Shown here: positions 1-8,334 of the stretch, one piece after another | How positions within the stretch are numbered: position 1 is the stretch's first letter | How the letters are laid out: each line of letters begins with the position of its first letter | Source: an uncultured Bacteroidales bacterium | GTDB taxonomy: Bacteria > Bacteroidota > Bacteroidia > Bacteroidales > Paludibacteraceae | Length of the DNA stretch: 64,000 nt | Direction: 5' to 3' | Assembly (NCBI GenBank): GCA_902769535.1 | Contig: CACXPH010000002.1 | Location: 62,001 to 126,000, forward strand | Translations under genes and position numbers: made by a program | The notes under the pieces: generated by a model | The model's input: the letters and a program-made list of their open reading frames with translations, nothing else | Told to the model about the DNA's origin: nothing | Database searches by the model: none

Positions 1-1
1 T

Positions 2-1507
2 GTCTATGTGACGACGCTGGAAGATGACGCAGAGGGTGCCACTGTGGGTTCGCTGCGCTGGGCTGTTAAGCAGCATGAAGGAGAACCGCTGACGGTGTGC
101 TTTGCGGTGTCAGGCGAGATACGATTGGTCAAAGACCTGCGTATTAACCGCCAGAACTACACGATTGCCGGTCAGACGGCGCCGGGCATGGGTATCGTCA
201 TTACGCATAACAAGGTTAACTGCGGAGGTTCGAAGAACTTCATCATCCGTAACATCCGTTTTCGTATCGGTCGCAATGATGTGAACGGGAATATTATCAC
301 GCAAAATGCCTTTGGTGCCGAGAACTGCGAGAACTATATTATTGACCACTGTGAGTTCGGTTGGTCCACCGAGGAGAACATGAACACCTATGACAGTCAT
401 TTCATCACTGTGCAGTACTGCATTGTGCATGAAGGCCTGAACGACTCGGGACATCCGAAGGGTGCACGCGGGTACGGGTGTCAGTGGGGTGGTTCGCCTG
501 CAACCTACCATCATAACTTGCTGGTCAACAACAACAAACGCTCCTGCCGTTTCAATGGCGCGCAAAGTAATGACTACGTGGTGTATCTTGATTATATCAA
601 CAACGTCGTTTATAACTACGGTGCAGGCAGTAACGGTTGTTACGGAGGAGAGAATACGGCTAAACTCGCCGAAGGCGAATACAATGGTCTAAACTCTGCG
701 CACGAGTGTAACTTCATCAATAACTATTACAAACCCGGCGCGAATACGACCAATACTAAATTGTTTGTATCGGTGGAAAAGAACCGTTCGGGTGCAACCA
801 GTTGGGGACCAAGTAAGTGGTATTTTAGCGGGAATGTGTTTGACGGTGTGCCTGCTGCCACAGAAGATAACTGGTCTGCCGTTAATGTGAAGGGTTATAC
901 GAAAGAGGAGAGCCGTGTGGATACCCTCATTCGTCCTGCTACGCCTTGGTGGCGCTGGACGGCCGACTCTGTCTACGGTCGTTATGATTTCGATACGTAC
1001 GCCTATGCAGTAAGCGATTACGAGACAGCACAAGAGGCACTTCAGACCGTCATAGACACCGCGGGTGTCTTCCCGCGTGACCACGTAGGACTGCGACTGG
1101 TTCGTGAGACACGCGAGGGCTCATATACCTATACCGGAAGTAAGGCCAAGAAGAAAGGTATCATCGATACCGAAGAGGATGCCGAAGGGTTCTATGATTA
1201 TCCGGTAGTTGCTCCTTTAATCGATACCGACCAGGACGGTATGCCTGATACATGGGAAGAAGCCAATGGCTGTGACCCGCAGGTGGCGGATAATAACACC
1301 TTGCATGAGAGCGGCTACACAATGCTCGAGATGTATCTGAACGACGCCATGAACAAGGAGCCGATGGATGACGGGTATAAGCCTTCTGAAGAAGGCGTTG
1401 AAGATGTAAGATCTGAGATTGAAGATTGTACAAAAATACTCCGCGACGGACAATTGTATATCCAACGCGAAGCAAAGATCTTTACTGTAACCGGTCAGGA
1501 ATTATAA
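2..1507 (+). CDS. Secreted pectate lyase-like protein, 5' end outside the window
   Basis: The frame is open from base 2, so the N-terminus and signal peptide lie outside. The visible 501 residues start with a VYVTTLEDD...GSLRWAV block and continue with right-handed beta-helix sequence: IIDHCEFGW, a GxQWGG patch and YHHNLL followed by an RxCRFNG segment, as in polysaccharide lyase family 1, which cleaves pectate by beta-elimination. After the helix comes a DTDQDGMPDTWEEANG segment, the calcium-binding-like linker common in Bacteroidota secreted lyases. The protein ends in a short tail, ILRDGQLYI...TVTGQEL, that resembles the start of a T9SS type-A sorting domain and recurs in two other secreted proteins here. 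The last codons overlap the rsmG stop on the other strand by 6 bp. The exact substrate is not shown by the sequence. Confidence 0.85.
   Translation, partial: VYVTTLEDDAEGATVGSLRWAVKQHEGEPLTVCFAVSGEIRLVKDLRINRQNYTIAGQTAPGMGIVITHNKVNCGGSKNFIIRNIRFRIGRNDVNGNIITQNAFGAENCENYIIDHCEFGWSTEENMNTYDSHFITVQYCIVHEGLNDSGHPKGARGYGCQWGGSPATYHHNLLVNNNKRSCRFNGAQSNDYVVYLDYINNVVYNYGAGSNGCYGGENTAKLAEGEYNGLNSAHECNFINNYYKPGANTTNTKLFVSVEKNRSGATSWGPSKWYFSGNVFDGVPAATEDNWSAVNVKGYTKEESRVDTLIRPATPWWRWTADSVYGRYDFDTYAYAVSDYETAQEALQTVIDTAGVFPRDHVGLRLVRETREGSYTYTGSKAKKKGIIDTEEDAEGFYDYPVVAPLIDTDQDGMPDTWEEANGCDPQVADNNTLHESGYTMLEMYLNDAMNKEPMDDGYKPSEEGVEDVRSEIEDCTKILRDGQLYIQREAKIFTVTGQEL
1400..1428 (+). repeat. Degenerate heptamer array (GAAGATT-like) inside the pectate lyase gene
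   Basis: About four 7-bp units encode EDVRSEIEDC, the linker between the calcium-binding-like segment and the C-terminal tail. Confidence 0.5.
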
Positions 1508-2113
1508 GGGCAGATAGATCAACTGTTTGGTTGTAAACCATTCCCCTTTAAACCAATCGCTGCAAGCATAGACCTCCGCCTCTTTGAAGGGACGGAGTTC
1601 TTCTTTTAAATCCCCGCCTTTGAGTACGATAAGACCGTTAGGCACGGCATTCTTATGCTTGTTGGACACGTTCTTCCGCACTAACTTAACGAGGTCGGCT
1701 AGGGGCATTACCGCACGGGAAACGACGAAGTCGAACTTCTGTTTCTCTTCTTCCGCGCGTTCTTGCTTACATACCACGTTCGTCAGACCCAGCGCTTGCG
1801 CTACCTCCGATGCCACCTTGATCTTCTTACCGATACTGTCTATCAGCAGGAACTGACACTCCGGAAAGAGGATGGCCAAAGGAATGCCCGGAAAACCGCC
1901 ACCTGTGCCGACGTCCATAATGGTCGTGCCCGGTTGGAACGGAAGCCATTTGGCTATTGACAAAGAGTGGAGTACATGGTGCTCGTAGAGGTTGTCTATG
2001 TCCTTACGCGAGATGACGTTGATCTTACTGTTCCAGTCGCGATACAAACCATCAAGCTGAGCGAATTGCTCAGCCTGACGATCGGTTAATTTAAAATAAT
2101 CGGAGATGATCAT
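1502..2113 (-). CDS. rsmG: 16S rRNA (guanine-527-N7)-methyltransferase RsmG
   Basis: This 203-aa protein has the normal length for RsmG (GidB). The SAM-binding motif IMDVGTGGGFPGIPLAI lies at residues 65-81. An N-terminal helix and the EHHVLHSLSIAKWL segment precede it, and VSRAVMPLADL follows, as in the family. It methylates N7 of G527 in 16S rRNA in the 530 loop using S-adenosylmethionine. It is the last gene of the lipoprotein-DUF5723-yebC-rsmG run, 31 bp after yebC, with a heptamer array filling that gap. Its stop codon is the complement of the last sense codon (TTA) of the converging pectate lyase gene, so there is no room for an intergenic terminator. Confidence 0.95.
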   Translation of the reverse strand: MIISDYFKLTDRQAEQFAQLDGLYRDWNSKINVISRKDIDNLYEHHVLHSLSIAKWLPFQPGTTIMDVGTGGGFPGIPLAILFPECQFLLIDSIGKKIKVASEVAQALGLTNVVCKQERAEEEKQKFDFVVSRAVMPLADLVKLVRKNVSNKHKNAVPNGLIVLKGGDLKEELRPFKEAEVYACSDWFKGEWFTTKQLIYLPL

Positions 2114-2114
2114 C

Positions 2115-2147
2115 CTTTAAACTTTCAACTTTAAACTTTCAACTTTA
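2115..2147. repeat. Heptamer array (CTTTCAA-like) between yebC and rsmG
   Basis: Four to five degenerate 7-bp units (CTTTAAA, CTTTCAA) fill the whole yebC-rsmG gap and run into the yebC stop codon. Confidence 0.7.
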
Positions 2148-2864
2148 CTCAGCCATATTGGTGAACACGTTCTGTACGTCTTCGTCCTCTTCGATCTTGT
2201 CGATGAGTTTCTGAACGGACTCACGTTGCTCATCGGTCAGTTCCTTGGTGTCGTTCGGAATACGAACGAACTCCATGGACTGGATCTCGAAGCCATTGTC
2301 CTCGAGGTATTTCTGCATGTTGATGGCCTCGTTGAAGTCCGAGTAGATAACGATGGTATTCTCTTCCTCGTCCACACCGAGTTCCTCTACACCGAAGTCA
2401 ATGAGCTCCAACTCCAACTCGTCCAAATCAATGCCGTCTTTCATTGTTACCGTAAAGCATGCTTTACGGTCGAAGAGGAACTGCAGACTGCCTTGTGTAC
2501 CGAGTGTACCACCGAACTTGGTGAAGTACGAGCGGATGTTAGCTACGGTACGCATATGGTTGTCGGTAGCGGTCTCTACGAAGATTGCTACACCGTGCGG
2601 TCCGTATCCTTCGTAATTGATCTCCTTATAGCCTTCGGACGATTTATCCGTCGCTTTCTTGATGGCGCGGTCGATGTTATCCTTCGGCATGTTCTCGCGT
2701 TTACACTGCTGGATGAGTGCACGAAGACGCGGGTTGGAGTCTGGATCCGGTCCACCCTCACGGGCAGCAATCGTGATTTCTTTTCCTAATTTGGTAAATG
2801 TACGGGACATGTGTCCCCATCTTTTCAGTTTTGTCGCTTTGCGATATTCAAACGCTCTTCCCAT
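2145..2864 (-). CDS. yebC: YebC/PmpR-family protein
   Basis: The 239-aa product begins MGRAFEYRKATKLKRWGHMSRTF and continues with GPDPDSNPRLR and NMPKDNIDRAIKKAT, the conserved N-terminal three-helix region of the YebC family; the MGRAFE start is the usual Bacteroidota form. Family members act as DNA-binding regulators (PmpR) or as factors that relieve ribosome stalling at difficult proline-containing stretches; the sequence does not decide between these. It lies between the DUF5723 gene (18 bp upstream) and rsmG. Oddity: codons for DRKACFTV contain a 22-bp perfect palindrome at 2449-2470. Confidence 0.93.
   Translation of the reverse strand: MGRAFEYRKATKLKRWGHMSRTFTKLGKEITIAAREGGPDPDSNPRLRALIQQCKRENMPKDNIDRAIKKATDKSSEGYKEINYEGYGPHGVAIFVETATDNHMRTVANIRSYFTKFGGTLGTQGSLQFLFDRKACFTVTMKDGIDLDELELELIDFGVEELGVDEEENTIVIYSDFNEAINMQKYLEDNGFEIQSMEFVRIPNDTKELTDEQRESVQKLIDKIEEDEDVQNVFTNMAE
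2449..2470. repeat. 22-bp perfect palindrome inside yebC
   Basis: The half-site ACCGTAAAGCA is followed directly by its exact reverse complement. It could form a hairpin in the mRNA or be a dyad operator. It may also be coincidence, since it is fully coding. Confidence 0.6.
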
Positions 2865-2882
2865 ATATGATAATTTTTATGA

Positions 2883-4745
2883 TTATTCACCTTCTTTTGT
2901 GTTGTTTACCCCACGCGGACAACCACGCGCATTCACCATGACTCCTGCCGGCGTGTCCGGGCAGTTATCCATGTAATCGGATACACCGTCGCCGTCAGAG
3001 TCAATCGGACAACCCAGATCATCCACGAAGCCATAGGCCTCTGCAGGCGTGCCCGGGCAATAATCGCGCGAGTCGGGTACACCGTCACCGTCGCTGTCTA
3101 TATAACTGTCTTCTGAAGAAGTCTGAGCAGCAGGAGCCGACTGCGGTACCGTATAAGCAGGAGTGGTATCGATCTGATCCGAAACGGCGAGGTCTTTCTT
3201 ATGGCTATTGGTACCCCAACAGATGGAGAAGCCAAGCGCGAGGTTAAACATCTTCGTCTTATCCGGCAATACATACAGGTTCGACTTACCCGGAGGCGTC
3301 ATCTCTGCCGGCATCTTAGCATAACTCGTCGGGATATAATCCATTGCGAGGGTAAGGTTGATACCGTCGTACGGCATGAAGCTCAGACCGGCACCGACGT
3401 TACTGTACTTACCGTTGTTCATCAGCGAGTAGGTCGCTGCGATGTTAAACCAGTGTGCAGGACGTAAAGACAGACCGAACGTCACTTCCTCATACAGGCG
3501 GGAGTTGTACAGACGGGTTGCAGAAACGACACCTATGCCTATACGGTTTTGCCAGAAATTAACATCCAAACCTACGTTCAGGCGGGCAGAGGTCATACGC
3601 AGGAAACCTCCTTTGCCGTTGTTAGCAAAGGTCACACCGTTTAACATCTGTTTGAGATGATCCATCACGGTGTCCATCACCATCTGTGTTGAGAAATTAC
3701 CATTCTCGTCTTTATACTCGCTGTATTCAATATTTTCGGCACCTTCGAACTTAACGATCGAGCTGTCCAGCGAACAGGTGTAACGTGTAGCTTGGTTCCA
3801 GTAGATGAAACCCAGGTCGGTGAGCGCAGCGCTTACCTGCAGGTTCTCGATCGGCTTCCATGCAAAACCCAGGTCAAGAGCTGCACCGTATCCCGAAGGA
3901 ATGAGCAGTTTCTGCCAGTTGTTGAGGTCAATCATCTTGCTGAAGTCAATCTGCGGTGCACCGCCTTCTCCGGTGAAACTGTTATAGATCTCCATGCCGG
4001 TCTTACCGTCGATATACGGATCCAACTGCGTCATGTCAATCGGAGCGGCGATATCCAGGTTCATCGTACCGTTCATCTGCCACATTTCAGTGTTGGCGTA
4101 GAGGTTCAGTTGCTTAGCGTTCAGACCGACATAAGCCTCACCGAGCAGCACTTTGAGTTTGGCTCCGATCGTCCAATGTTCGTTGATCTTTTGACTGTAA
4201 CCACCGCTAATCTCTGTATAGACAGTTGCACCTAAACCCAGACCGGTAAGACTCAAGGTGTTCCTTCCGCCGGTCAGGTCAGTCATGCCGCCTCCGAGAA
4301 GGAAGTTAAACATCGAACGCGGGGTTGTTTCGCCTACCTCAATGCGCTCGTTCACACCGATTGTCATGAAACCTTTTTCTTTCACACGGAAACCCATGTT
4401 GAGCAAACCGAGTGTGATGTCACCATTGATGTACATCATGCTTTGCATCTGGTTGAGGAAGGCTTTCTTGTCGGCATTCGGATGGAGCGGAGTGATCGTC
4501 TTTCCGGTCGTCGGATCAACGAAGAGCACGTCGCTCATCGTGAGACTGTTGTTTCCAAAACCGTACGACATCCAACCCAGCGGAGTGAAGTTGATAAATC
4601 CGTTGCTCACAGGCTGGAAGGCCGGGTTGATGGTATGACGCATAGGAGCGTTCTCCAGGAAATAGAGCGTCGTCACTTGTTGCGCACTTACGCTCAGCGT
4701 CATCATTGCCACGAGGGCTGCGAGAATAAATCTGTTCGTCTTCAT
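2883..4745 (-). CDS. DUF5723-type outer-membrane protein with C-terminal thrombospondin type-3 repeats
   Basis: The 620-aa protein has a signal peptide (residues 1-21, ending SVSA). A long beta-barrel-like region starts FLENAPMRHTINPAFQPVSNGFINF, which matches the Bacteroidota DUF5723 family. Residues ~545-605 hold two calcium-binding type-3 repeats (DSDGDGVPDSRDYCPGTP and DSDGDGVSDYMDNCPDTP). Such repeats normally lead into a peptidoglycan-binding OmpA domain, but the protein stops about ten residues after the second repeat. The gene starts 13 bp after a large lipoprotein gene, so the two products may work together at the outer membrane; this is inference. The function is unknown. Confidence 0.8.
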   Translation of the reverse strand: MKTNRFILAALVAMMTLSVSAQQVTTLYFLENAPMRHTINPAFQPVSNGFINFTPLGWMSYGFGNNSLTMSDVLFVDPTTGKTITPLHPNADKKAFLNQMQSMMYINGDITLGLLNMGFRVKEKGFMTIGVNERIEVGETTPRSMFNFLLGGGMTDLTGGRNTLSLTGLGLGATVYTEISGGYSQKINEHWTIGAKLKVLLGEAYVGLNAKQLNLYANTEMWQMNGTMNLDIAAPIDMTQLDPYIDGKTGMEIYNSFTGEGGAPQIDFSKMIDLNNWQKLLIPSGYGAALDLGFAWKPIENLQVSAALTDLGFIYWNQATRYTCSLDSSIVKFEGAENIEYSEYKDENGNFSTQMVMDTVMDHLKQMLNGVTFANNGKGGFLRMTSARLNVGLDVNFWQNRIGIGVVSATRLYNSRLYEEVTFGLSLRPAHWFNIAATYSLMNNGKYSNVGAGLSFMPYDGINLTLAMDYIPTSYAKMPAEMTPPGKSNLYVLPDKTKMFNLALGFSICWGTNSHKKDLAVSDQIDTTPAYTVPQSAPAAQTSSEDSYIDSDGDGVPDSRDYCPGTPAEAYGFVDDLGCPIDSDGDGVSDYMDNCPDTPAGVMVNARGCPRGVNNTKEGE

Positions 4746-4758
4746 AGTTCAGCCCTCC

Positions 4759-6618
4759 TTATTTAGTGTTAAAATCTAAATTCAAATATGCATCCGTTTT
4801 GGCCGTCAAGGCGATCTTGAACGTCAGACCGGCATCTTCGGTCAACTTGATGTTAAAGGTGCCTCTCTTCCAAACCTCCGCCAAGGAACGGTCGTCGATC
4901 TGTGCGTAATAGACGATGTGGTCCACTTCCGGCAGCAGATCCATCTTGGCTTGCGTCATCTCTGCGACAATAGCGGTCTCACCTTTCTTGGCCATCTGCC
5001 AGTTACCCATGGCGTATTCGTAGGTCGGAGCAACGAACTGAATGGTGTCTTGCGGGAAAAGCAAGAGCGGTTTGCTCGGATCAACCGGATCCATGATGAG
5101 GCGGTTGTTTTTGTCGTAGCAGCGCATGGTGGCGTATATATCCAACGGAATCTCGTTTTGCGCCTTGATGATAATCTTCACTTCCGACGCCGTGAGCGAG
5201 TCGATGACATCTACATCCTTTAAGAGCGACTCCAGCGTGTATTGACTGAGGTTCACGTTGCGGATGGTATCGCTGTAACTGAGGAAAACACCCTCGTTGA
5301 AAATCATCGGCAGGGTAGCGGCGGCATCGATACGAATACTCGTGTTCGGCGTGATACGGATCTGCGGCGTCATGTCGTAGTTGAAGTCAATGCCGAATTT
5401 ATAACCGAGTTTCTGAGGCATGTTCTGGAACAACTCATCGATATGTCCGTGCTCAGGAGTCTTGTCGAAATGAAGGGTCATGTTCGACGTGGAGTCTCCG
5501 ATAGTACTCGTGATCGGATCCAGATACTCGGAAGCCTGATATTGTTTATGGAAGTCGCGTTGCGTCGAACTGCCGTATTGGAAGGTCGCATAGTGCTTAA
5601 CGCTGTTGACATCCTCCGCAAACAGATAATCACCGTCAATCTTCATCGCTCCCGCTACGGTGGTGACAATATTCATGTCAATCTTCGGATCGGCGAAAGG
5701 TACTTTGGATGTACTGATCCATGCAAGGTCTCCCCAACTCGAACTCAGGTCAACCACCGACTCGTCGTACATCTCTTTGGAACGCGCGAACTTACCCCAA
5801 ATAGCGGAGTAGTCGATGAACTGAACACCTAACTTATAATCAAATCCCGCATCCTCCGGTACGGTCACTACGACGCCATCAGGAATGGTGAACGTGAAGT
5901 GAATGGTGAAGTTACAGGAGTCAATGACAGATCCCGGAGTCGTACCTTTCATCAAGTTAATGGTGAACTGATCCACGTTAGTCGGAATCGTCTGACCGTA
6001 ACCGTAACTATCGCGATTCTTGTCATAGATGACCATCGTGTTACCGGCAGAACGACGCAACTGCGATCCTAAATCCAAGGTCACGCTATCAATCCATTCC
6101 CACTCAAGCGGTAAGTTGTTCGTTTGGATGACGGAGGTGAAGCTAGCTACCTCGATCATCGCACTGTCCAGACGCTCCTTGCCGAGCGAGTCCGGGTGGT
6201 TGATGCCGGTCAGCTTTAACGGCATGTCGAAATCCAGCGTTACAGGAACACCTATGCCCGTTATCACTTTGTTGGTACCGATCATCACAACAGACGGCAG
6301 GTGGTCGTACACATTCAACTTCAGCTGCTTCTCCGATATATATTGTGCCAGATCCAACTGGTGGAAGTCACGAGCAATCTTGAACGTATCTTTCCATGTA
6401 ATCACGCCTTGGTTGTCCACTGAATCGACATAGAAACTACCAAAGCCCTTCCCGAAGAAATCACCGATCGTGGCATGAATACTACCGATAGGTAACGCTA
6501 CACCCATTTCTATTTCGGCCTGCGTGTCGATGTTGTCCAGATCAATTTCCGAATGACATCCTACCAACAGACTGCTTGTCATGAGCGCAACGAACGCGTA
6601 GAGATGTTTGAATTTCAT
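4759..6618 (-). CDS. Large outer-membrane-type lipoprotein of unknown function
   Basis: The 619-aa protein has a lipoprotein signal peptide with lipobox LLVGC and acylated Cys at residue 21. The mature part is rich in beta-strand sequence (repeated V/T/D patches, IRITPNTSIRIDAAATLPM) with no catalytic motif that I recognise. It is the first gene after the promoter at 6662-6693 and is followed 13 bp later by the DUF5723 gene, so both probably form one functional pair. The 5' leader of about 40 nt ends in a long run of A/T without a Shine-Dalgarno sequence, which is normal for the phylum. Confidence 0.75.
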   Translation of the reverse strand: MKFKHLYAFVALMTSSLLVGCHSEIDLDNIDTQAEIEMGVALPIGSIHATIGDFFGKGFGSFYVDSVDNQGVITWKDTFKIARDFHQLDLAQYISEKQLKLNVYDHLPSVVMIGTNKVITGIGVPVTLDFDMPLKLTGINHPDSLGKERLDSAMIEVASFTSVIQTNNLPLEWEWIDSVTLDLGSQLRRSAGNTMVIYDKNRDSYGYGQTIPTNVDQFTINLMKGTTPGSVIDSCNFTIHFTFTIPDGVVVTVPEDAGFDYKLGVQFIDYSAIWGKFARSKEMYDESVVDLSSSWGDLAWISTSKVPFADPKIDMNIVTTVAGAMKIDGDYLFAEDVNSVKHYATFQYGSSTQRDFHKQYQASEYLDPITSTIGDSTSNMTLHFDKTPEHGHIDELFQNMPQKLGYKFGIDFNYDMTPQIRITPNTSIRIDAAATLPMIFNEGVFLSYSDTIRNVNLSQYTLESLLKDVDVIDSLTASEVKIIIKAQNEIPLDIYATMRCYDKNNRLIMDPVDPSKPLLLFPQDTIQFVAPTYEYAMGNWQMAKKGETAIVAEMTQAKMDLLPEVDHIVYYAQIDDRSLAEVWKRGTFNIKLTEDAGLTFKIALTAKTDAYLNLDFNTK

Positions 6619-6661
6619 AAAATATAAATGAGTTGGTTGTTATTGCATAATTTTTCGGGCA

Positions 6662-6693
6662 CAAAGGTACTACTTTTTTTTGAATTACGCAAA
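6662..6693 (-). promoter_or_regulatory. Bacteroidota-type promoter for the 6618-1502 operon
   Basis: On the minus strand: TTTG (6690-6693), 20 bp, TACCTTTG (6662-6669). It drives the lipoprotein-DUF5723-yebC-rsmG run. Confidence 0.85.
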
Positions 6694-6717
6694 TCTTTTA
6701 TAATTTTTCCTAAAAAA

Positions 6718-8133
6718 TTATCGTAATACGTATATTTTCTCCGTCGCTCGTGTCACAGCCGTGTATAACCACCGCAGGTGTTCGAGAGGGGTTATGGGGG
6801 AGACCTCTAACCTCTCACCTCTAACCTCTAACCTATCGACCCCAGGATCGATATAGACATGTTTCCACTGCCCGCCTTGCGCCTTATGGCAGGTCACGCA
6901 GTAGGCAAACCGAACCTGCAGCGCATTGTAATAAGGGCTCTCGTATATCTTTTTGATCAGTTCCTTCTTATTGCGGATCTCCGGATAGTCTTCGGCGATG
7001 CGACTGAACAAGGTCTGCTGCAGCGCGTAGTTGGCTTCCGGACTGTCGGTCTTGAGCGTGTCGAGCCAGACGAGCGTCTCGATCTCCCAATTGTAGTCAA
7101 TCGAACGCAAAGCTGCCTTGGCGAACTCGAACCCGTATAACTCATGCCGGTTGGAGAGCCGTACGACCTCGAACATGTCGCCGTTCGCGATGAAGTCCAG
7201 GTCTTCGTATTCCTCTGCCCAGAAATAATTGTTCTTCGTGACCATCAGTCGGTCACCGTTCGAGAGGTCTTCCTCTTTGTATAACACCCGTGCCCGCACG
7301 CCACCGTTGTACAGGTTCGTCATCTTATTGCTGCGCGTGATGATCAGCGTCTCTTCGGCTCCCACCTCGCGCCAACTGTTCTCCAGCGTCTCGATCACCG
7401 CTTCTCCCGGCACCTTAATAATATCGCGGTTATTCGGAATAATCGAAAAATCACCAATCACCAATGACAAATCACCAATTGCTTTCCTTATCTTCGTTGC
7501 CTCCGCTAAGATGCCGCTGTCCAGCGCCTGCCGTGCAACTTCTGACAACTGATAACTGAATACCGATAACCCGTAACCCCGCATGAAATCTTCATCCAGC
7601 GCCGGACTGTTGAGACTGCCGACCGGCGGTAACTGGGCATCGTCACCGAGCAGCAGCAGACTACAGCCGGCACCGCTATAGACGTACTTAACTAAGTCGT
7701 CCAGCAGACAACCGCTACCGAAAGTCGCATTATCACGTGTACCGGAGAGCATAGAGGCCTCATCGACGATGAAAAGGGTGTTGCGATGGAGGTTGTCGGA
7801 AAGCGAAAAAGCTTCGACACCTAACTGGTTCTGGCGGTAGATCTTCTTATGAATCGTATAGGCTGGAAATCCCGAATAACGGCTCAGCACCTTGGCGGCG
7901 CGGCCGGTAGGAGCGAGTAGGATACAAGGCTGTTTCAGACCGTTCAACGCACGCACTAACGCACTCGTCACGCTCGTCTTACCGGTACCTGCATAGCCGC
8001 GTAAGATAAACGCTTTGTGCGGGTCACGGGACACGATAAACGCACCCAAAGCATCCAGCAAACCGTCCTTCTCGGCATTCGGTTCAAAGGGCAATTCGGC
8101 CTTAATTCGTCCTATAATGAAGTCCTGTAACAA
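6718..8133 (-). CDS. RecD-like ATP-dependent DNA helicase (AAA_30/UvrD C-terminal type)
   Basis: The 471-aa superfamily-1 helicase has Walker A GYAGTGKTS (residues ~46-54), Walker B LFIVDEASML, motif III LLLLGDDAQLPPVGS, and C-terminal motifs CHKAQGGQWKHVYI and LYTAVTRATEKIYVL, as in RecD/Pif1-type 5'-3' helicases. It is much shorter than RecD2 and has no RecBC partner here, so it is a stand-alone helicase. The only in-frame start is TTG at 8133; a heptamer array abuts it upstream. Two more arrays are inside the gene: 6804-6835 (encoding RLEVRGERLEVSP) and 7451-7480 (encoding GDLSLVIGDFS), both in surface-loop-like, poorly conserved positions. Confidence 0.85.
   Translation of the reverse strand: MLQDFIIGRIKAELPFEPNAEKDGLLDALGAFIVSRDPHKAFILRGYAGTGKTSVTSALVRALNGLKQPCILLAPTGRAAKVLSRYSGFPAYTIHKKIYRQNQLGVEAFSLSDNLHRNTLFIVDEASMLSGTRDNATFGSGCLLDDLVKYVYSGAGCSLLLLGDDAQLPPVGSLNSPALDEDFMRGYGLSVFSYQLSEVARQALDSGILAEATKIRKAIGDLSLVIGDFSIIPNNRDIIKVPGEAVIETLENSWREVGAEETLIITRSNKMTNLYNGGVRARVLYKEEDLSNGDRLMVTKNNYFWAEEYEDLDFIANGDMFEVVRLSNRHELYGFEFAKAALRSIDYNWEIETLVWLDTLKTDSPEANYALQQTLFSRIAEDYPEIRNKKELIKKIYESPYYNALQVRFAYCVTCHKAQGGQWKHVYIDPGVDRLEVRGERLEVSPITPLEHLRWLYTAVTRATEKIYVLR
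6804..6835. repeat. In-frame heptamer array (CTCTAAC) in the helicase gene
   Basis: Four 7-bp units encode RLEVRGERLEV between helicase motifs near the C-terminus. Confidence 0.8.
7451..7480. repeat. In-frame heptamer array (TCACCAA) in the helicase gene
   Basis: Four 7-bp units (TCACCAA, TCACCAA, TGACAAA, TCACCAA) encode the GDLSLVIGDF segment. Confidence 0.75.
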
Positions 8134-8134
8134 T

Positions 8135-8167
8135 GGTGTATGGTGTAAAGTGTATGGTGTAAAGTTA
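8135..8167. repeat. Heptamer array (GGTGTAT/GGTGTAA) at the helicase start codon
   Basis: Four to five 7-bp units begin two bases upstream of the TTG start at 8133 and fill the gap towards the SRP RNA promoter. Confidence 0.75.
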
Positions 8168-8183
8168 TTTTTTTTGCAAAAAA

Positions 8184-8215
8184 TTTGGTCAATTCAAAAA
8201 AATGTAGTACTTTTG
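8184..8215 (+). promoter_or_regulatory. Promoter of the SRP RNA gene
   Basis: TTTG (8184-8187), 20 bp, TACTTTTG (8208-8215), followed about 11 nt later by the SRP RNA. Confidence 0.85.
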
Positions 8216-8226
8216 CAGCCGATTTA

Positions 8227-8323
8227 GAGCAAGTCCTATACGACCAGCTCCCTCTGAATTCCCCCAGGTCTTGACCGAAGCAAGGGTAGGAGGTTGTAGC
8301 GGTGCGATGTAGTAAGCTTGCTC
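8227..8323 (+). ncRNA. ffs: Signal recognition particle RNA (4.5S type)
   Basis: The RNA begins GAGCAAG (8227-8233) and ends with the complementary CTTGCTC (8317-8323), giving a closed rod. In the middle, CCCCCAGG...AGCAAGGGTA (8261-8287) is the SRP domain IV: the CAGG and AGCA strands of the Ffh-binding symmetric loop are both present and flanked by CCCC/GGGG pairs. The ~97-nt size fits the small bacterial form. It binds Ffh and directs signal-peptide-bearing ribosomes to FtsY. The apex is UC-UUGACC-GA rather than the usual GGAA or GNRA cap, so only two pairs close the loop, or alternatively a CUUG loop forms. The gene converges on the subtilase gene, whose stop is 12 bp beyond the RNA's 3' end. 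Confidence 0.9.
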
Positions 8324-8330
8324 TTTTTTT
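8317..8330 (+). terminator. Intrinsic termination site of the SRP RNA
   Basis: The closing stem of the RNA is followed directly by a 7-T run (8324-8330). Confidence 0.75.
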
Positions 8331-8334
8331 GTGC

